This document shows positions 16,029 to 24,348 of a stretch of 40,048 bases of DNA, one piece after another. The notes beneath the pieces are model-generated. The model was not told the origin of the DNA and ran no database searches. It worked only from the letters and a program-made list of their open reading frames with translations. The stretch lies in NCBI GenBank assembly GCA_026195255.1, contig JAPHSS010000060.1, forward strand, positions 1 to 40,048, in the 5' to 3' direction. The translations under genes were made by a program, and so were the position numbers. Each line of letters opens with the position of its first letter. Position 1 is the stretch's first letter. Source of the DNA: Gammaproteobacteria bacterium. GTDB taxonomy: Bacteria > Pseudomonadota > Gammaproteobacteria > SZUA-229.

Positions 16029-17072
16029 ATGTCTCAACAACGCAAAGCTGTCGCCCTTATTTCTGGCGGCCTCGATTCATTACTCGCCGCACGTGTCATG
16101 CTTGAACAGGGCATACATGTAGAAGGTATAAATTTCTTTACCGGTTTTTGCGTTGAAGGCCATACCCATGCTATTCGCAAACAGGACAAGTCTAAACCTA
16201 AACGGAACAATGCATTATGGTCGGCTGAACAACTTGGCATCAAATTACACATAATTGATATCGTAGAAGAGTATAAAGACGTACTCATCAACCCTAAACA
16301 CGGTTATGGCAAAAACATGAACCCCTGCCTCGACTGTAAAATCTTTATGGTCAACAAGGCTAAACAATGGGCTGAAGAAAACGATTTCGATTTTATAATT
16401 ACCGGCGAAGTTATCGGTCAGCGACCGATGTCTCAACGTAAAGACACTATGCCTGTTGTGTCACGTGAGTCTGGTGCAGATGATAGATTATTACGCCCCC
16501 TGTGCGCACAAAATTTACCAGAGACACTGCCTGAAAAAGAGGGCTGGGTTAAACGTGACGAATTATTCGGTTTTTCCGGACGTAACCGTAAACCCCAAAT
16601 GGCGCTTGCCAAAAAATACGGCTTTGAAGATTATGCAAAACCCGCTGGTGGTTGCTGCTTTTTAACGGATGAAAGTTACTCTGCAAAACTGGTCGATTTA
16701 TGGGATGCCCGTGGCACTCGCGAATATGAAATGGACGATATTATGTTACTAAAAGTAGGCCGGCATATTCGACCAGCGCCTCACTATAAATTAATTATCG
16801 GTCGTGAAGACGGCGAGAATAAATTTCTGCAGGGTTATAAAAATAATTTCATTACTTTTAAAACCATGGATTGCCCGGGCCCTTTAACATTACTTGATGG
16901 TGTCGCTACAGATAAAGATCTAGAACTTGCAGCACAAATTTCAGCGCGTTTCTCTCAGGGCAGAGATAAAGACAGTGTCACAATTGAAGCGCGTCGCACT
17001 AATGGTGACACAACAACATTGGTTGTAAAACCGATGCCCGCATCTGAAATTAATCCAGAGTGGTATGTTTAA
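16029..17072 (+). CDS. PP-loop tRNA thiouridylase-like enzyme
   Basis: The 347-residue protein begins with a PP-loop ATP pyrophosphatase motif (SGGLDSLLAA, residues 12-21) as in MnmA, ThiI and related tRNA thiolases. A CxxC pair in NPCLDCKIF (Cys100, Cys103) and a GGCC pair (Cys209, Cys210) are in the places of the catalytic cysteines of MnmA. The C-terminal part (about 240-347), including KVGRHIRPAPHYKLIIGREDGENKFL, resembles an NFACT-R-type RNA-binding segment rather than the MnmA barrel. It is therefore a distinct family from true MnmA and ThiI. It should adenylate a tRNA uridine and replace its oxygen with sulfur. Its stop overlaps a TusA gene, the likely sulfur donor. Confidence 0.82.
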   Translation: MSQQRKAVALISGGLDSLLAARVMLEQGIHVEGINFFTGFCVEGHTHAIRKQDKSKPKRNNALWSAEQLGIKLHIIDIVEEYKDVLINPKHGYGKNMNPCLDCKIFMVNKAKQWAEENDFDFIITGEVIGQRPMSQRKDTMPVVSRESGADDRLLRPLCAQNLPETLPEKEGWVKRDELFGFSGRNRKPQMALAKKYGFEDYAKPAGGCCFLTDESYSAKLVDLWDARGTREYEMDDIMLLKVGRHIRPAPHYKLIIGREDGENKFLQGYKNNFITFKTMDCPGPLTLLDGVATDKDLELAAQISARFSQGRDKDSVTIEARRTNGDTTTLVVKPMPASEINPEWYV

Positions 17073-17302
17073 TGTCGCACTTTGAACTGGATGCCCGTAG
17101 AATGTTTTGCCCTATGCCGGTGATTCGCACCCAGGATAAAATTAAAGAATTAAATACAGGCGACACGCTTGAAGTTGTCTCGACAGACCCGGGCGCATTA
17201 AATGATATTCCGGCCTGGTGTCGAATTAATGGTCACAAGGTAATAGAAACCCGTGATGCAGATGATGAAGTGTTTATTTTAATTGAAGTTTGCGACGTCT
17301 AA
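17072..17302 (+). CDS. TusA-family sulfur carrier coupled to the PP-loop enzyme
   Basis: A 76-residue TusA-type protein. The signature CPMP (Cys13) is in LDARRMFCPMPVIRTQDKIKEL, followed by GDTLEVVSTDPGALNDIPAWCRINGHKV, which is close to the E. coli TusA pattern. I take the ATG that shares one base with the upstream stop (TAATG); an ATG four codons earlier is in frame but less likely. It is expected to bring persulfide sulfur to the PP-loop enzyme encoded just before it. It is a third TusA homologue in this window, distinct from the two in the transporter operon, and closer to the housekeeping type. Confidence 0.9.
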   Translation: MSHFELDARRMFCPMPVIRTQDKIKELNTGDTLEVVSTDPGALNDIPAWCRINGHKVIETRDADDEVFILIEVCDV

Positions 17303-17512
17303 TCAGACGACTACTGTAACAAAAGACTTTGCATAGTCTGAGTTTTTATATAACACACAAACATTATGTTTTAACTCACTGGCGTTGCAAGCATACCACT
17401 GCGAGCACGCATCTAAGGCTTCATTAACTGAACCAAAGTATGACAACACAAAACCTGCTTCAGTCATTAACACTGCTGTGTTTTCACTCCATTCACGAAT
17501 ACAAAACTTCAT
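17303..17512 (-). CDS. 69-residue hypothetical protein
   Basis: A small protein opening MKFCIREWSENTAVLMTEAG and ending YAKSFVTVVV, with five cysteines in 69 residues and a pattern of strands around a central helix (SVNEALDACSQWYACNAS). No signal peptide or membrane segment is seen. AAGGTGAAG stands just before the ATG, supporting translation. Its stop abuts that of the convergent TusA gene, and the short dyad CGTCT-aatc-AGACG covers both stops. I do not recognise the family. Confidence 0.6.
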   Translation of the reverse strand: MKFCIREWSENTAVLMTEAGFVLSYFGSVNEALDACSQWYACNASELKHNVCVLYKNSDYAKSFVTVVV

Positions 17513-17608
17513 TTCTTCACCTTATAAATATCAATTTAATAATAATATTTTCCATCAGGTTCGTGACAAAAATATTACAAAAAAATGACAAGGCAGTTAA
17601 GTTTATAA

Positions 17609-18802
17609 TTAAATGTAAACTTGTCTTTTTTCGCGGTACTGATAAACCATTAAATAAACAATACTTAACATGGCTATTAACAATAAAGGCAAAACCCCCA
17701 TATTGACACTGCGCCAGCCAAAATTATATTGCAGGTAACCCGCCGACAATGACGCAAAAGCAACCACACTAAATATTATAAAATCATTTAATGCCTGCAC
17801 TTTAAAACGCTCTGCACGATGATATGCCTGTGTTAAAAGACTGGTCGCACCAACAAACATAAAATTCCAGCTCACCCCCAGCAGAACAAGCGCAAGCCAA
17901 AAATGGACTATTGTTGTGCCCGCCAGATTAAATACTACACAGGCAAAACCGAACAACACACCTGCCAGCATAACTTTTAATTCGCCTGTTCTTCTTATAA
18001 TAAACCCCGTAATAAACGAGGGTGCAAACATCGCCAGAACATGCCATTGAATCACAAATGAAGTATCAGAAAAATTATGATTATGGTGATTCATAGCCAG
18101 TGGTGTAGCCGTCATAACAAAACTCATTACACCGTAACCTAACATTCCACAAATAATGGCAACGATACAAACTGGCTGTTTTAAAATTTCAATTAGATCT
18201 CTTTGAGCAGCTTCTTTCTTCTCACTACGCTCTTCAACCGGTAATTTTAAAAACGCTATCGCAATTACTGACAAAAAATACAGCACCACAAGCGAAGCAT
18301 AACTGCCCGCAAAAGCCATACCCTGAAAGCCATCACGAGTATAGTTGGCCAGATTAGGGCCAATGATGGCGGCAATAACACCCCCCGCCATTACAAAGGA
18401 TATGGCACGACTTTTATGGTCTATATCTACTGCATCAGCCGCTGTAAAACGATAATAGTTTGCAAAGCTATTATGCACGCCAATTAATGAAACGCCCCCC
18501 ACAAACCACCAGAACTCATGTTGCATAATAGCTAAAGTAGAAATAACGGCACCACTCACCGCAAATAAAAATGCAAACAGGAAACTGGCTTTACGACCAA
18601 TTTTATTCATCAACATTGCAGCGGGGATACTGGTTAACATGACAGCGATAAACTGTACGGCTAATGGTAACGTTGATAATGATTTATCTTCTGCCAGCTC
18701 AAAACCAACAAGCGCTGCGGTGGCCACCATTAACGATGCCCCACTCATGGCCATGGCCTGACAAAAGGCCAGTAATGGGACGTTTCGGGAAAATGAACTC
18801 AT
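17609..18802 (-). CDS. Major facilitator superfamily transporter
   Basis: The 397-residue protein has about 12 hydrophobic segments and the MFS loop 2-3 signature in MNKIGRKASF (about 65-74), with a charged central loop around LPVEERSEKKEAAQRD that splits the two six-helix halves. It is an inner-membrane secondary transporter. The substrate cannot be told: neither half shows a recognised drug, sugar or siderophore motif. It lies 37 bases after the HMA-domain gene on the same strand, so the two may be cotranscribed, which hints at, but does not prove, a metal-related role. Confidence 0.9.
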   Translation of the reverse strand: MSSFSRNVPLLAFCQAMAMSGASLMVATAALVGFELAEDKSLSTLPLAVQFIAVMLTSIPAAMLMNKIGRKASFLFAFLFAVSGAVISTLAIMQHEFWWFVGGVSLIGVHNSFANYYRFTAADAVDIDHKSRAISFVMAGGVIAAIIGPNLANYTRDGFQGMAFAGSYASLVVLYFLSVIAIAFLKLPVEERSEKKEAAQRDLIEILKQPVCIVAIICGMLGYGVMSFVMTATPLAMNHHNHNFSDTSFVIQWHVLAMFAPSFITGFIIRRTGELKVMLAGVLFGFACVVFNLAGTTIVHFWLALVLLGVSWNFMFVGATSLLTQAYHRAERFKVQALNDFIIFSVVAFASLSAGYLQYNFGWRSVNMGVLPLLLIAMLSIVYLMVYQYREKRQVYI

Positions 18803-18839
18803 ATATTATCTAACAGCATTTAACACTTAAATATTCACT

Positions 18840-19127
18840 TTATTTTTTCACCATATTATCAACTTTACCCACCGCACAGCTCACAAACGACTTGGCCCTG
18901 GCTTTAGCTGCAGCTATTCCTTCCGCGGTACCTGTTTCCGGGTAACCCATTTTAAGTAAAGCAGCACTATAATCATCGCGAGCATCTTCTTTAGTCTCTA
19001 TAACAACAAGACCCTGCTCAATATCAACTTCAACAGCCTCAACTCGACTGTCACTTAGAATATTTTTCTTAATGGTGCCCGCACAGCCACCACATTTTAT
19101 ATTTTCTACCTGAATTTCAATCTTCAT
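18840..19127 (-). CDS. Heavy-metal-associated (HMA) domain protein
   Basis: The protein is 95 residues from the preferred ATG; a GTG four codons upstream would give 99 but its spacing to a ribosome binding site is worse. An HMA domain fills residues 1-65, with the metal-binding loop IKCGGCAGTI (Cys12, Cys15) and the betaalphabeta pattern ending in LLKMGYPE. A C-terminal alanine-rich tail carries one more cysteine (SFVSCAVGKV). It should bind Cu(I) or a similar soft metal and act as a small chaperone. The neighbouring MFS gene downstream and the divergent CDF transporter gene suggest a metal-handling cluster. Confidence 0.85.
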   Translation of the reverse strand: MKIEIQVENIKCGGCAGTIKKNILSDSRVEAVEVDIEQGLVVIETKEDARDDYSAALLKMGYPETGTAEGIAAAKARAKSFVSCAVGKVDNMVKK

Positions 19128-19249
19128 AAATATTCTCACTTCAGCTTAATTTAATTGATTATACCTGCATTTATTTATACTGGTGGCTTGCATGCTATCT
19201 CACAAGACAGGACAATAGCGCATTATTAATTTTTAGACATTGTCAGACT

Positions 19250-20395
19250 GTGGAACTAGAGACAAATCAACGAAAAAAAGAAATGGACAAAGCCACCTGG
19301 TGGGGGCTTATTGTCAATTTATTACTCTCTATTGGTAAGCTGTTTTTTGGCTATATAGGCCACTCACAAGCGTTAATTGCTGATGGCCTGCACTCATTAT
19401 CTGACCTGGTCTCTGATGGCATGGTGTTGCTGGCCACTCATCATTCAAATGTTGAAGCTGACGAGGACCACCCATACGGCCATGCTCGATACGAAACCTT
19501 TGCAACAATTACATTAGCTGTATTACTCACAGCGGTTGGTATAGGCATAGGGATAGATGCCATAAACAGACTCATCGACTATCAGAATATCGCCATTCCT
19601 ACGCAGATCACTCTGGTTATTGCTGGCCTGTCTATTTTGAGTAAAGAAGTGTTGTATCAATACACCATGGTAGTTGCTCGTCGAGTAAAATCCAAACTAC
19701 TTGAAGCCAATGCATGGCATCATCGCAGTGATGCCATTTCATCTATTGTTGTATTTGCAGGTATTGCTGGCGCAATCTGGGGCTACCCCCTACTTGATTC
19801 GGTGGCCGCAATTATAGTTGCTTTTATGGTTTGTAAAATTGGCTGGGACCTGGGTCACCAGAGTTTTCAGGAATTAGTTGATACCGGTTTAGAACCCGAA
19901 AGACTGCAGGAAATGGAAACCTCAATACTCTCGGTAGACGGCGTTAAACAGATGCATATGTTACGTACACGCAAAATGGGACACAGTGCACTGGCAGATG
20001 TGCATATTCTTGTTTCACCTAAAATAAGTGTTTCTGAGGGGCATCAAATATCTGAAGCCGTTGAATTAGCCCTCATAGGGCAATTTGATGAAGTTAATGA
20101 TGTTACTGTACATATTGACCCTGAAGACGACGAACACACTGAAAATAGCTGCAAGCACTTACCTCTCAGGGCCGATATTTTAAGCAGTTTAGCTGAACAC
20201 TGGCAGGCTATACCTGAAACACAGCAATTACTGGAAACGACCCTGCACTATCTCGACGGCACAGTTAATATAGAATTAGTATTACCTTTAAATATAATAC
20301 AGACAGGAGGCAATCCTGAGCAATTAAAAGAGAAAATCGAAAAAGCGACTAAAAGACTAAAATACATCGGTTCAGTAGCCATTTTATACAGATAA
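19250..20395 (+). CDS. Cation diffusion facilitator (zinc/iron efflux)
   Basis: The 381-residue membrane protein is of the CDF/FieF family. Its transport site is visible: ADGLHSLSD in helix 2 (His48, Asp52) and WHHRSDAISS in helix 5, the HxxxD/HxxxD arrangement of zinc-type CDFs. The cytoplasmic domain follows (about 215-300, with DVHILVSPKISVSEGHQI and VTVHIDPEDD). A further C-terminal extension of about 75 residues is not found in FieF. It should export divalent metal in exchange for protons. The start is GTG; an ATG 11 codons later is an alternative, as neither has a strong ribosome binding site. An NtrC-type box of the next gene overlaps its stop. Confidence 0.9.
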   Translation: MELETNQRKKEMDKATWWGLIVNLLLSIGKLFFGYIGHSQALIADGLHSLSDLVSDGMVLLATHHSNVEADEDHPYGHARYETFATITLAVLLTAVGIGIGIDAINRLIDYQNIAIPTQITLVIAGLSILSKEVLYQYTMVVARRVKSKLLEANAWHHRSDAISSIVVFAGIAGAIWGYPLLDSVAAIIVAFMVCKIGWDLGHQSFQELVDTGLEPERLQEMETSILSVDGVKQMHMLRTRKMGHSALADVHILVSPKISVSEGHQISEAVELALIGQFDEVNDVTVHIDPEDDEHTENSCKHLPLRADILSSLAEHWQAIPETQQLLETTLHYLDGTVNIELVLPLNIIQTGGNPEQLKEKIEKATKRLKYIGSVAILYR

Positions 20396-20411
20396 GCACC
20401 ATTAAAGTGCA
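20395..20411 (+). promoter_or_regulatory. NtrC-type enhancer box 1 of glnA
   Basis: AGCACC-ATTAA-AGTGCA matches TGCACC-N5-GGTGCA with one change in each half. It overlaps the last base of the CDF stop codon. Its centre is exactly 30 bases, about three helical turns, from box 2, which suits cooperative NtrC binding. Confidence 0.75.
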
Positions 20412-20424
20412 TGATTAACCCGAC

Positions 20425-20441
20425 TGCACCAAAATGATGCA
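20425..20441 (+). promoter_or_regulatory. NtrC-type enhancer box 2 of glnA
   Basis: TGCACC-AAAAT-GATGCA differs from the dyad TGCACC-N5-GGTGCA at one base. It lies about 60 bases before the -24 element of the sigma-54 promoter, a usual distance for an activator site. Confidence 0.8.
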
Positions 20442-20491
20442 CCACAAGCTGTTAATTTGTTTGAAATCCCCCTACGAATAGGTTTTACAAG

Positions 20492-20507
20492 TGGCACATT
20501 TTGTGCA
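20492..20507 (+). promoter_or_regulatory. Sigma-54 promoter of glnA
   Basis: TGGCACATTTTGTGCA has the -24 GG and -12 GC exactly 12 bases apart and a perfect TGGCAC half. Transcription should start near 20518, giving a leader of about 167 bases. That leader contains two TGATCA palindromes 12 bases apart (20622 and 20634). With the two upstream NtrC boxes this is a typical nitrogen-regulated glnA promoter. Confidence 0.88.
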
Positions 20508-20684
20508 GAATAGTCCGCTGAGCTTTGTGACATAAGAGACCTGTCGCATTTAGGTACTGCTAATCCTCATTTAGCGTTACAGCACTTAAATCCGACGAGT
20601 TTCAGATTCACATTTTTATTCTGATCAAATTTATGATCAAACAGTTTAGATAAACATTTTAGATTAATATTTGGAGACAACCAC

Positions 20685-22103
20685 ATGTCAGATATGACAG
20701 CTAGTGACGTACTAAAAATGGTGGAAGACAATGATGTAAAATTCATTGATTTTCGTTTCACAGATCCACGCGGCAAAGAACAGCACGTTTCTGTTCCTTC
20801 TCACACCTTAAACGAAGGCACTTTTGAAGAAGGCAAAATGTTCGACGGTTCTTCAATTGAAGGCTGGAAAGGCATTAATGAATCAGACATGATTATGATG
20901 CCTGTTCCTTCTACCGCAGTGATGGACCCATTTTGCGAAGAAGCAACAATGAACATCACCTGTGACATTATCGAACCTGCAACAATGCAAGGTTATGAGC
21001 GTGACCCACGCTCTATCGCTAAACGTGCTGAAGAGTACTTAAAATCTACTGGTATCGCTGATACTGCATACTTCGGACCTGAAAATGAATTCTTCGTATT
21101 CGATTCTGTAACCTGGGAAAACTCAATGGGTTCAGTTAGCTACAAAATCGGTTCTGAAGAAGCCGAATGGAGCAAACACGTACAGACTGAAACGGGTAAC
21201 CTGGGTCACCGCCCTGGTGTTAAAGGCGGTTACTTCCCGGTACCTCCAGTTGATTCACTACAGGACTTACGCTCTGCAATGTGTTTAGTAATGGAAGACA
21301 TGGGTGTGGAAACTGAAGTTCACCACCACGAAGTTGCAACAGCTGGTCAATGTGAAATCGGCACTGTATTTAACACCCTTGTTAAAAAAGCAGACGAAGT
21401 TCAGAAAACCAAATACGCTATTCATAATGTTGCACACGCTTACGGTAAAACAGCGACATTTATGCCTAAACCACTAGTTGGCGATAATGGTAACGGCATG
21501 CACGTTCATATATCTCTTGCTAAAGATGGTAACAACCTTTTCTCGGGTGATCTTTACGGCGGTCTTTCTGAAACAGCATTGTTCTTCATTGGCGGCATTA
21601 TCAAACACGCTCAAGCATTAAATGCATTTGCAAATGCTTCAACTAACTCTTATAAACGTTTAGTTCCTGGTTTTGAAGCACCTGTTATGCTTGCATACTC
21701 TGCACGCAACCGTTCCGCTTCTATCCGTATTCCTTTTGTTTCTAACCCTAAAGGTCGTCGTGTTGAGATTCGTTTCGGCGATAACACAGCTAACCCATAC
21801 TTTTGCTTTGCATCAATGTTAATGGCGGGCCTTGACGGAATCGAAAACAAGATCCACCCTGGCGATGCTATGGATAAGAACTTGTATGATCTACCTCCAG
21901 AAGAAGAAGCAGCCATTCCACAGGTTGCTCACTCTTTTGACCAGGCGCTTAATGCATTAGATGCTGACCGTGCATTCTTAACAAAAGGCGGTGTATTCAC
22001 TGACGACCAGATTGATGGTTACCTTGAACTTAAGAATGAAGAAGTACAGCGTTTACGTCAGGCGACTCATCCTGTTGAGTTCGACATGTACTACTCTCTA
22101 TAA
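20685..22103 (+). CDS. glnA: Glutamine synthetase type I
   Basis: The 472-residue protein is a full-length GSI-beta glutamine synthetase, which makes glutamine from glutamate, ammonia and ATP. Landmarks are FDGSSIEGW, the metal-binding [12 protein letters not shown], the [14 protein letters not shown] segment, [11 protein letters not shown], the glutamate-flap and arginine region NRSASIRIP, and the adenylylation loop NLYDLPPEE with Tyr401 as the probable AMP acceptor. It should therefore be controlled by GlnE as well as by transcription. GGAG precedes the ATG. A sigma-54 promoter with two NtrC boxes lies upstream and an intrinsic terminator downstream; ntrBC lies about 1.1 kb further on. Confidence 0.99.
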   Translation: MSDMTASDVLKMVEDNDVKFIDFRFTDPRGKEQHVSVPSHTLNEGTFEEGKMFDGSSIEGWKGINESDMIMMPVPSTAVMDPFCEEATMNITCDIIEPATMQGYERDPRSIAKRAEEYLKSTGIADTAYFGPENEFFVFDSVTWENSMGSVSYKIGSEEAEWSKHVQTETGNLGHRPGVKGGYFPVPPVDSLQDLRSAMCLVMEDMGVETEVHHHEVATAGQCEIGTVFNTLVKKADEVQKTKYAIHNVAHAYGKTATFMPKPLVGDNGNGMHVHISLAKDGNNLFSGDLYGGLSETALFFIGGIIKHAQALNAFANASTNSYKRLVPGFEAPVMLAYSARNRSASIRIPFVSNPKGRRVEIRFGDNTANPYFCFASMLMAGLDGIENKIHPGDAMDKNLYDLPPEEEAAIPQVAHSFDQALNALDADRAFLTKGGVFTDDQIDGYLELKNEEVQRLRQATHPVEFDMYYSL

Positions 22104-22130
22104 TAAGTTTTTTAACTTAATTTAAGAATA

Positions 22131-22160
22131 AAAAAAGCCCCGATAATCGGGGCTTTTTTT
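22131..22160 (+). terminator. Rho-independent terminator of glnA
   Basis: GCCCCGAT and ATCGGGGC pair in a strong GC stem, preceded by A6 and followed by T7. It begins 28 bases after the glnA stop and should make glnA monocistronic. The flanking A and T runs would let it work on both strands. Confidence 0.95.
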
Positions 22161-22180
22161 ATAACTCTATATTAATCCTT

Positions 22181-22207
22181 TTCCATGCTCCCGCGCGAGA
22201 ACGGGTT
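22181..22207 (-). repeat. REP-like palindrome, copy B (diverged)
   Basis: Read on the minus strand, AACCCGTTCTCGCGCGGGAGCATGGAA matches copy A (AACTCGTTCCCACGCGGGAGGATGGGAA) with a few changes, which have weakened the stem. It sits just after the glnA terminator. Confidence 0.65.
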
Positions 22208-22255
22208 AAACCAGAACGCCTCTTACGCCTGCTTGCTACACCCGGTGAAAGGTCG

Positions 22256-22271
22256 CCGATGGAGATGTGCC
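22256..22271 (-). repeat. 16-base dispersed box, copy 2
   Basis: On the minus strand it is identical to the box at 10321-10336, and is followed in that orientation by REP-like copy B. Confidence 0.7.
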
Positions 22272-22414
22272 CTGGCTGAGTAAGGCTGTATAACTGAACA
22301 TATCTGGATAAACCCTCTCTCTGAAGTCCAAATATAGCCATATTTACTTACCTAATACTCCGCTGAAACTCAAATGCTTTGCACCGCCAGCAAAATAACA
22401 CTAATATTCACAGT

Positions 22415-22969
22415 ATGAAGATAATTAAAATCATTGTTGCCCTGTTACTCTATTCAATATTCACGACTTCTGCTGTTGCTGAAATGTACAAATGGGTAGA
22501 TAAGGAAGGTAATATAAGTTATTCAGACCAGCCACCTTTCAAGGGCGCTGAGGAACTTGATGCTCCCTCAATATCAAGCGTACCAGCAGCAGATATTCCT
22601 GAAAAAAAGCCAGCCACTTCTGCAGAAGAAAAAAAAGATAAATCAACTAGTTATACCTATCTGAAAATCGTTTCACCTGAAAATGACGCGACAATTAGAA
22701 ATAACGAAGGTAATTTTTCAGTATCTATAGTTTTAAAACCGGCATTAGACACCAAACACGGACATTACCTTAGTCTGCTTATGGATGGAAAAACCATACA
22801 GGATAAGATATTTACTACCTCTGTTAGCCTGAATAATATTGATCGTGGCACTCATAAAATAAGTGTCGCTGTTAAAAATAAAAAAGGCGAAGTACTGCAC
22901 AAATCAAAGGGCATTACTGTCCATCTACATCGCCAGTCCATTCTGAATAAACAGCCCCGTAATAACTGA
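22415..22969 (+). CDS. Secreted DUF4124-domain protein
   Basis: I take the ATG at the start of a clear signal peptide (MKIIKIIVALLLYSIFTTSAVA, cleavage at about residue 22); an in-frame TTG 12 codons upstream would spoil it. The 184-residue product has the DUF4124 motif YKWVDKEGNISYSDQPP right after the signal, a Lys/Glu/Ala-rich linker, and a C-terminal beta-sandwich-like region (YTYLKIVSPENDATIRNNEG to TVHLH). It is periplasmic; its biochemical role is not known. The order glnA-DUF4124-ntrB-ntrC is common in gammaproteobacteria. No good ribosome binding site is seen. Confidence 0.85.
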   Translation: MKIIKIIVALLLYSIFTTSAVAEMYKWVDKEGNISYSDQPPFKGAEELDAPSISSVPAADIPEKKPATSAEEKKDKSTSYTYLKIVSPENDATIRNNEGNFSVSIVLKPALDTKHGHYLSLLMDGKTIQDKIFTTSVSLNNIDRGTHKISVAVKNKKGEVLHKSKGITVHLHRQSILNKQPRNN

Positions 22970-23014
22970 TAAAGCAACCCGCTAGCAACGAGAACCTCCC
23001 CACATTAATAATAT

Positions 23015-23031
23015 TGCACCAAATTAGTGCG
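23015..23031 (+). promoter_or_regulatory. NtrC-type box upstream of ntrB
   Basis: TGCACC-AAATT-AGTGCG resembles the NtrC dyad, with a perfect left half and two changes in the right half. It lies about 160 bases before the sigma-54-like element and could serve as activator or repressor site for ntrBC autoregulation. Confidence 0.6.
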
Positions 23032-23181
23032 TAATGTTATTTTTTATATTATTCTTAACCACACAAACACCTTAAATCTTTTCGATCGCTAATTTCTCAT
23101 TAACAAAAAGTCTTGTTAAAGCATTGATTATTATAAAATTTATTGTAAAAAACTAGCCCTTAAACAACCGCAAATTATATT

Positions 23182-23197
23182 TGGTTCGCTTCTTGCA
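23182..23197 (+). promoter_or_regulatory. Sigma-54-like element overlapping the ntrB start region
   Basis: TGGTTCGCTTCTTGCA has the TGG and TTGCA halves at correct spacing. If used, transcription would begin at about 23208, one base before the ntrB ATG, and the Shine-Dalgarno AAAGG at 23197-23201 would not be in the transcript. It may be a promoter giving a leaderless message, a regulatory binding site, or chance. Confidence 0.45.
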
Positions 23198-23208
23198 AAG
23201 GTCGTATT

Positions 23209-24348
23209 ATGATCCGTAAAAATAACGCCAAACCAAACTATCCACGCAATATTCTGGATAATATGAGCACGGCAGTTATTTTACTAAATTCCGAACTCAA
23301 TATTGAATATATCAACCCGGCCAGTGAAAACCTGTTTCAAATTTCTAATCGACAGGCATACGGTTCTTATTTAAATAAAATTATGCATGTAAAAGAGGAC
23401 TTCGTTGAGCGTTTACATGATGCAATTAATAACTTTCACCCCATAACAGAGCATGAGGCATGTATTAGACTTCCCGGTGGCAGAAAAATAATTATTGATT
23501 ATCATCTCAACCCAATACTGCTGGCTAATCAAAAGATGCAGTTAATACTTGAAATTTCTCATATGGATAGACATATACGCATCGCTCGTGAAGAAAAACT
23601 AATTACTGAGCAGCACGCGACACGAAATTTAGTACGAGGAATGGCGCATGAAATAAAAAACCCACTTGGCGGTTTACGCGGCGCGGCTCAACTACTGGAA
23701 CGCGAGTTACCTGATGCGAAACTTAAAGAATACACTCAAATAATTATCGGTGAGGCTGATCGTTTACAAACACTTGTTGATCGTATCTTAGGCCCTAATA
23801 ATGTACCTAAAAAGCATAACGTTAATATACATCAGATACTTGAGCACGTAAGACAACTCGTTCAGGTTGAGATGCCTGACGAGGCTCATATTGATTTTAA
23901 ACTGGATTACGACCCTAGCCTGCCAGAAATTATGGCTGACTCAGATATGATGATTCAGATTGTGTTAAATATAACAAGAAATGCGCTGCAGGCTTTAGAC
24001 GGTAACGGAGAAATAACGTTTAAAACCCGGCCCCTTCGAAATTTCACTATTGGGCATACCCACCACCGCCTGGTTCTAAAGGTAGACATTATGGACAATG
24101 GCCCGGGCATAGCTGAAGATTTACAGGAACACATATTTTATCCCATGATTACGGGTAGAGCAGAAGGAAGCGGATTAGGTTTATCAATTGCACAGTCTCT
24201 TATTAATCAGCACGGCGGTTTAATCAAAGTCAAAAGTCGCCCGGCAGAAACCATATTTACGCTTTATTTACCTCTTTCAAATTCGCCTTTCGCAAATAAC
24301 AACGCGACAACAGATAATACGAAAACAAAAATGGAAGAACACTTATGA
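23209..24348 (+). CDS. glnL: Nitrogen regulation sensor kinase NtrB (GlnL)
   Basis: The 379-residue soluble kinase matches NtrB. A PAS domain (about 12-120, ILDNMSTAVILLNSELNIEYINPASE) is followed by the H-box RGMAHEIKNPLGGLRGAAQLLE (His147) and an ATP-binding domain with ITRNALQAL (N box), DNGPGIAEDLQ (G1) and GSGLGLSIAQSL (G2). It phosphorylates NtrC when nitrogen is short and, with PII, acts as phosphatase when nitrogen is plentiful. AAAGG lies seven bases before the ATG. Its stop overlaps the ntrC start (ATGA). It shows no membrane segment, as expected. Confidence 0.96.
   Translation: MIRKNNAKPNYPRNILDNMSTAVILLNSELNIEYINPASENLFQISNRQAYGSYLNKIMHVKEDFVERLHDAINNFHPITEHEACIRLPGGRKIIIDYHLNPILLANQKMQLILEISHMDRHIRIAREEKLITEQHATRNLVRGMAHEIKNPLGGLRGAAQLLERELPDAKLKEYTQIIIGEADRLQTLVDRILGPNNVPKKHNVNIHQILEHVRQLVQVEMPDEAHIDFKLDYDPSLPEIMADSDMMIQIVLNITRNALQALDGNGEITFKTRPLRNFTIGHTHHRLVLKVDIMDNGPGIAEDLQEHIFYPMITGRAEGSGLGLSIAQSLINQHGGLIKVKSRPAETIFTLYLPLSNSPFANNNATTDNTKTKMEEHL

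Noticed and set aside
20622-20639. Two TGATCA palindromes in the glnA leader as an FNR-type site
   Set aside because: The FNR pattern TTGAT-N4-ATCAA is not met; reported only as a note on the glnA leader.
22159-22341. 60-residue open frame on the minus strand after glnA
   Set aside because: It overlaps the 16-base box and REP-like copy B and ends beside the terminator; it looks like a reading of a dispersed repeat, not a gene. A search for many near-identical copies would settle it.
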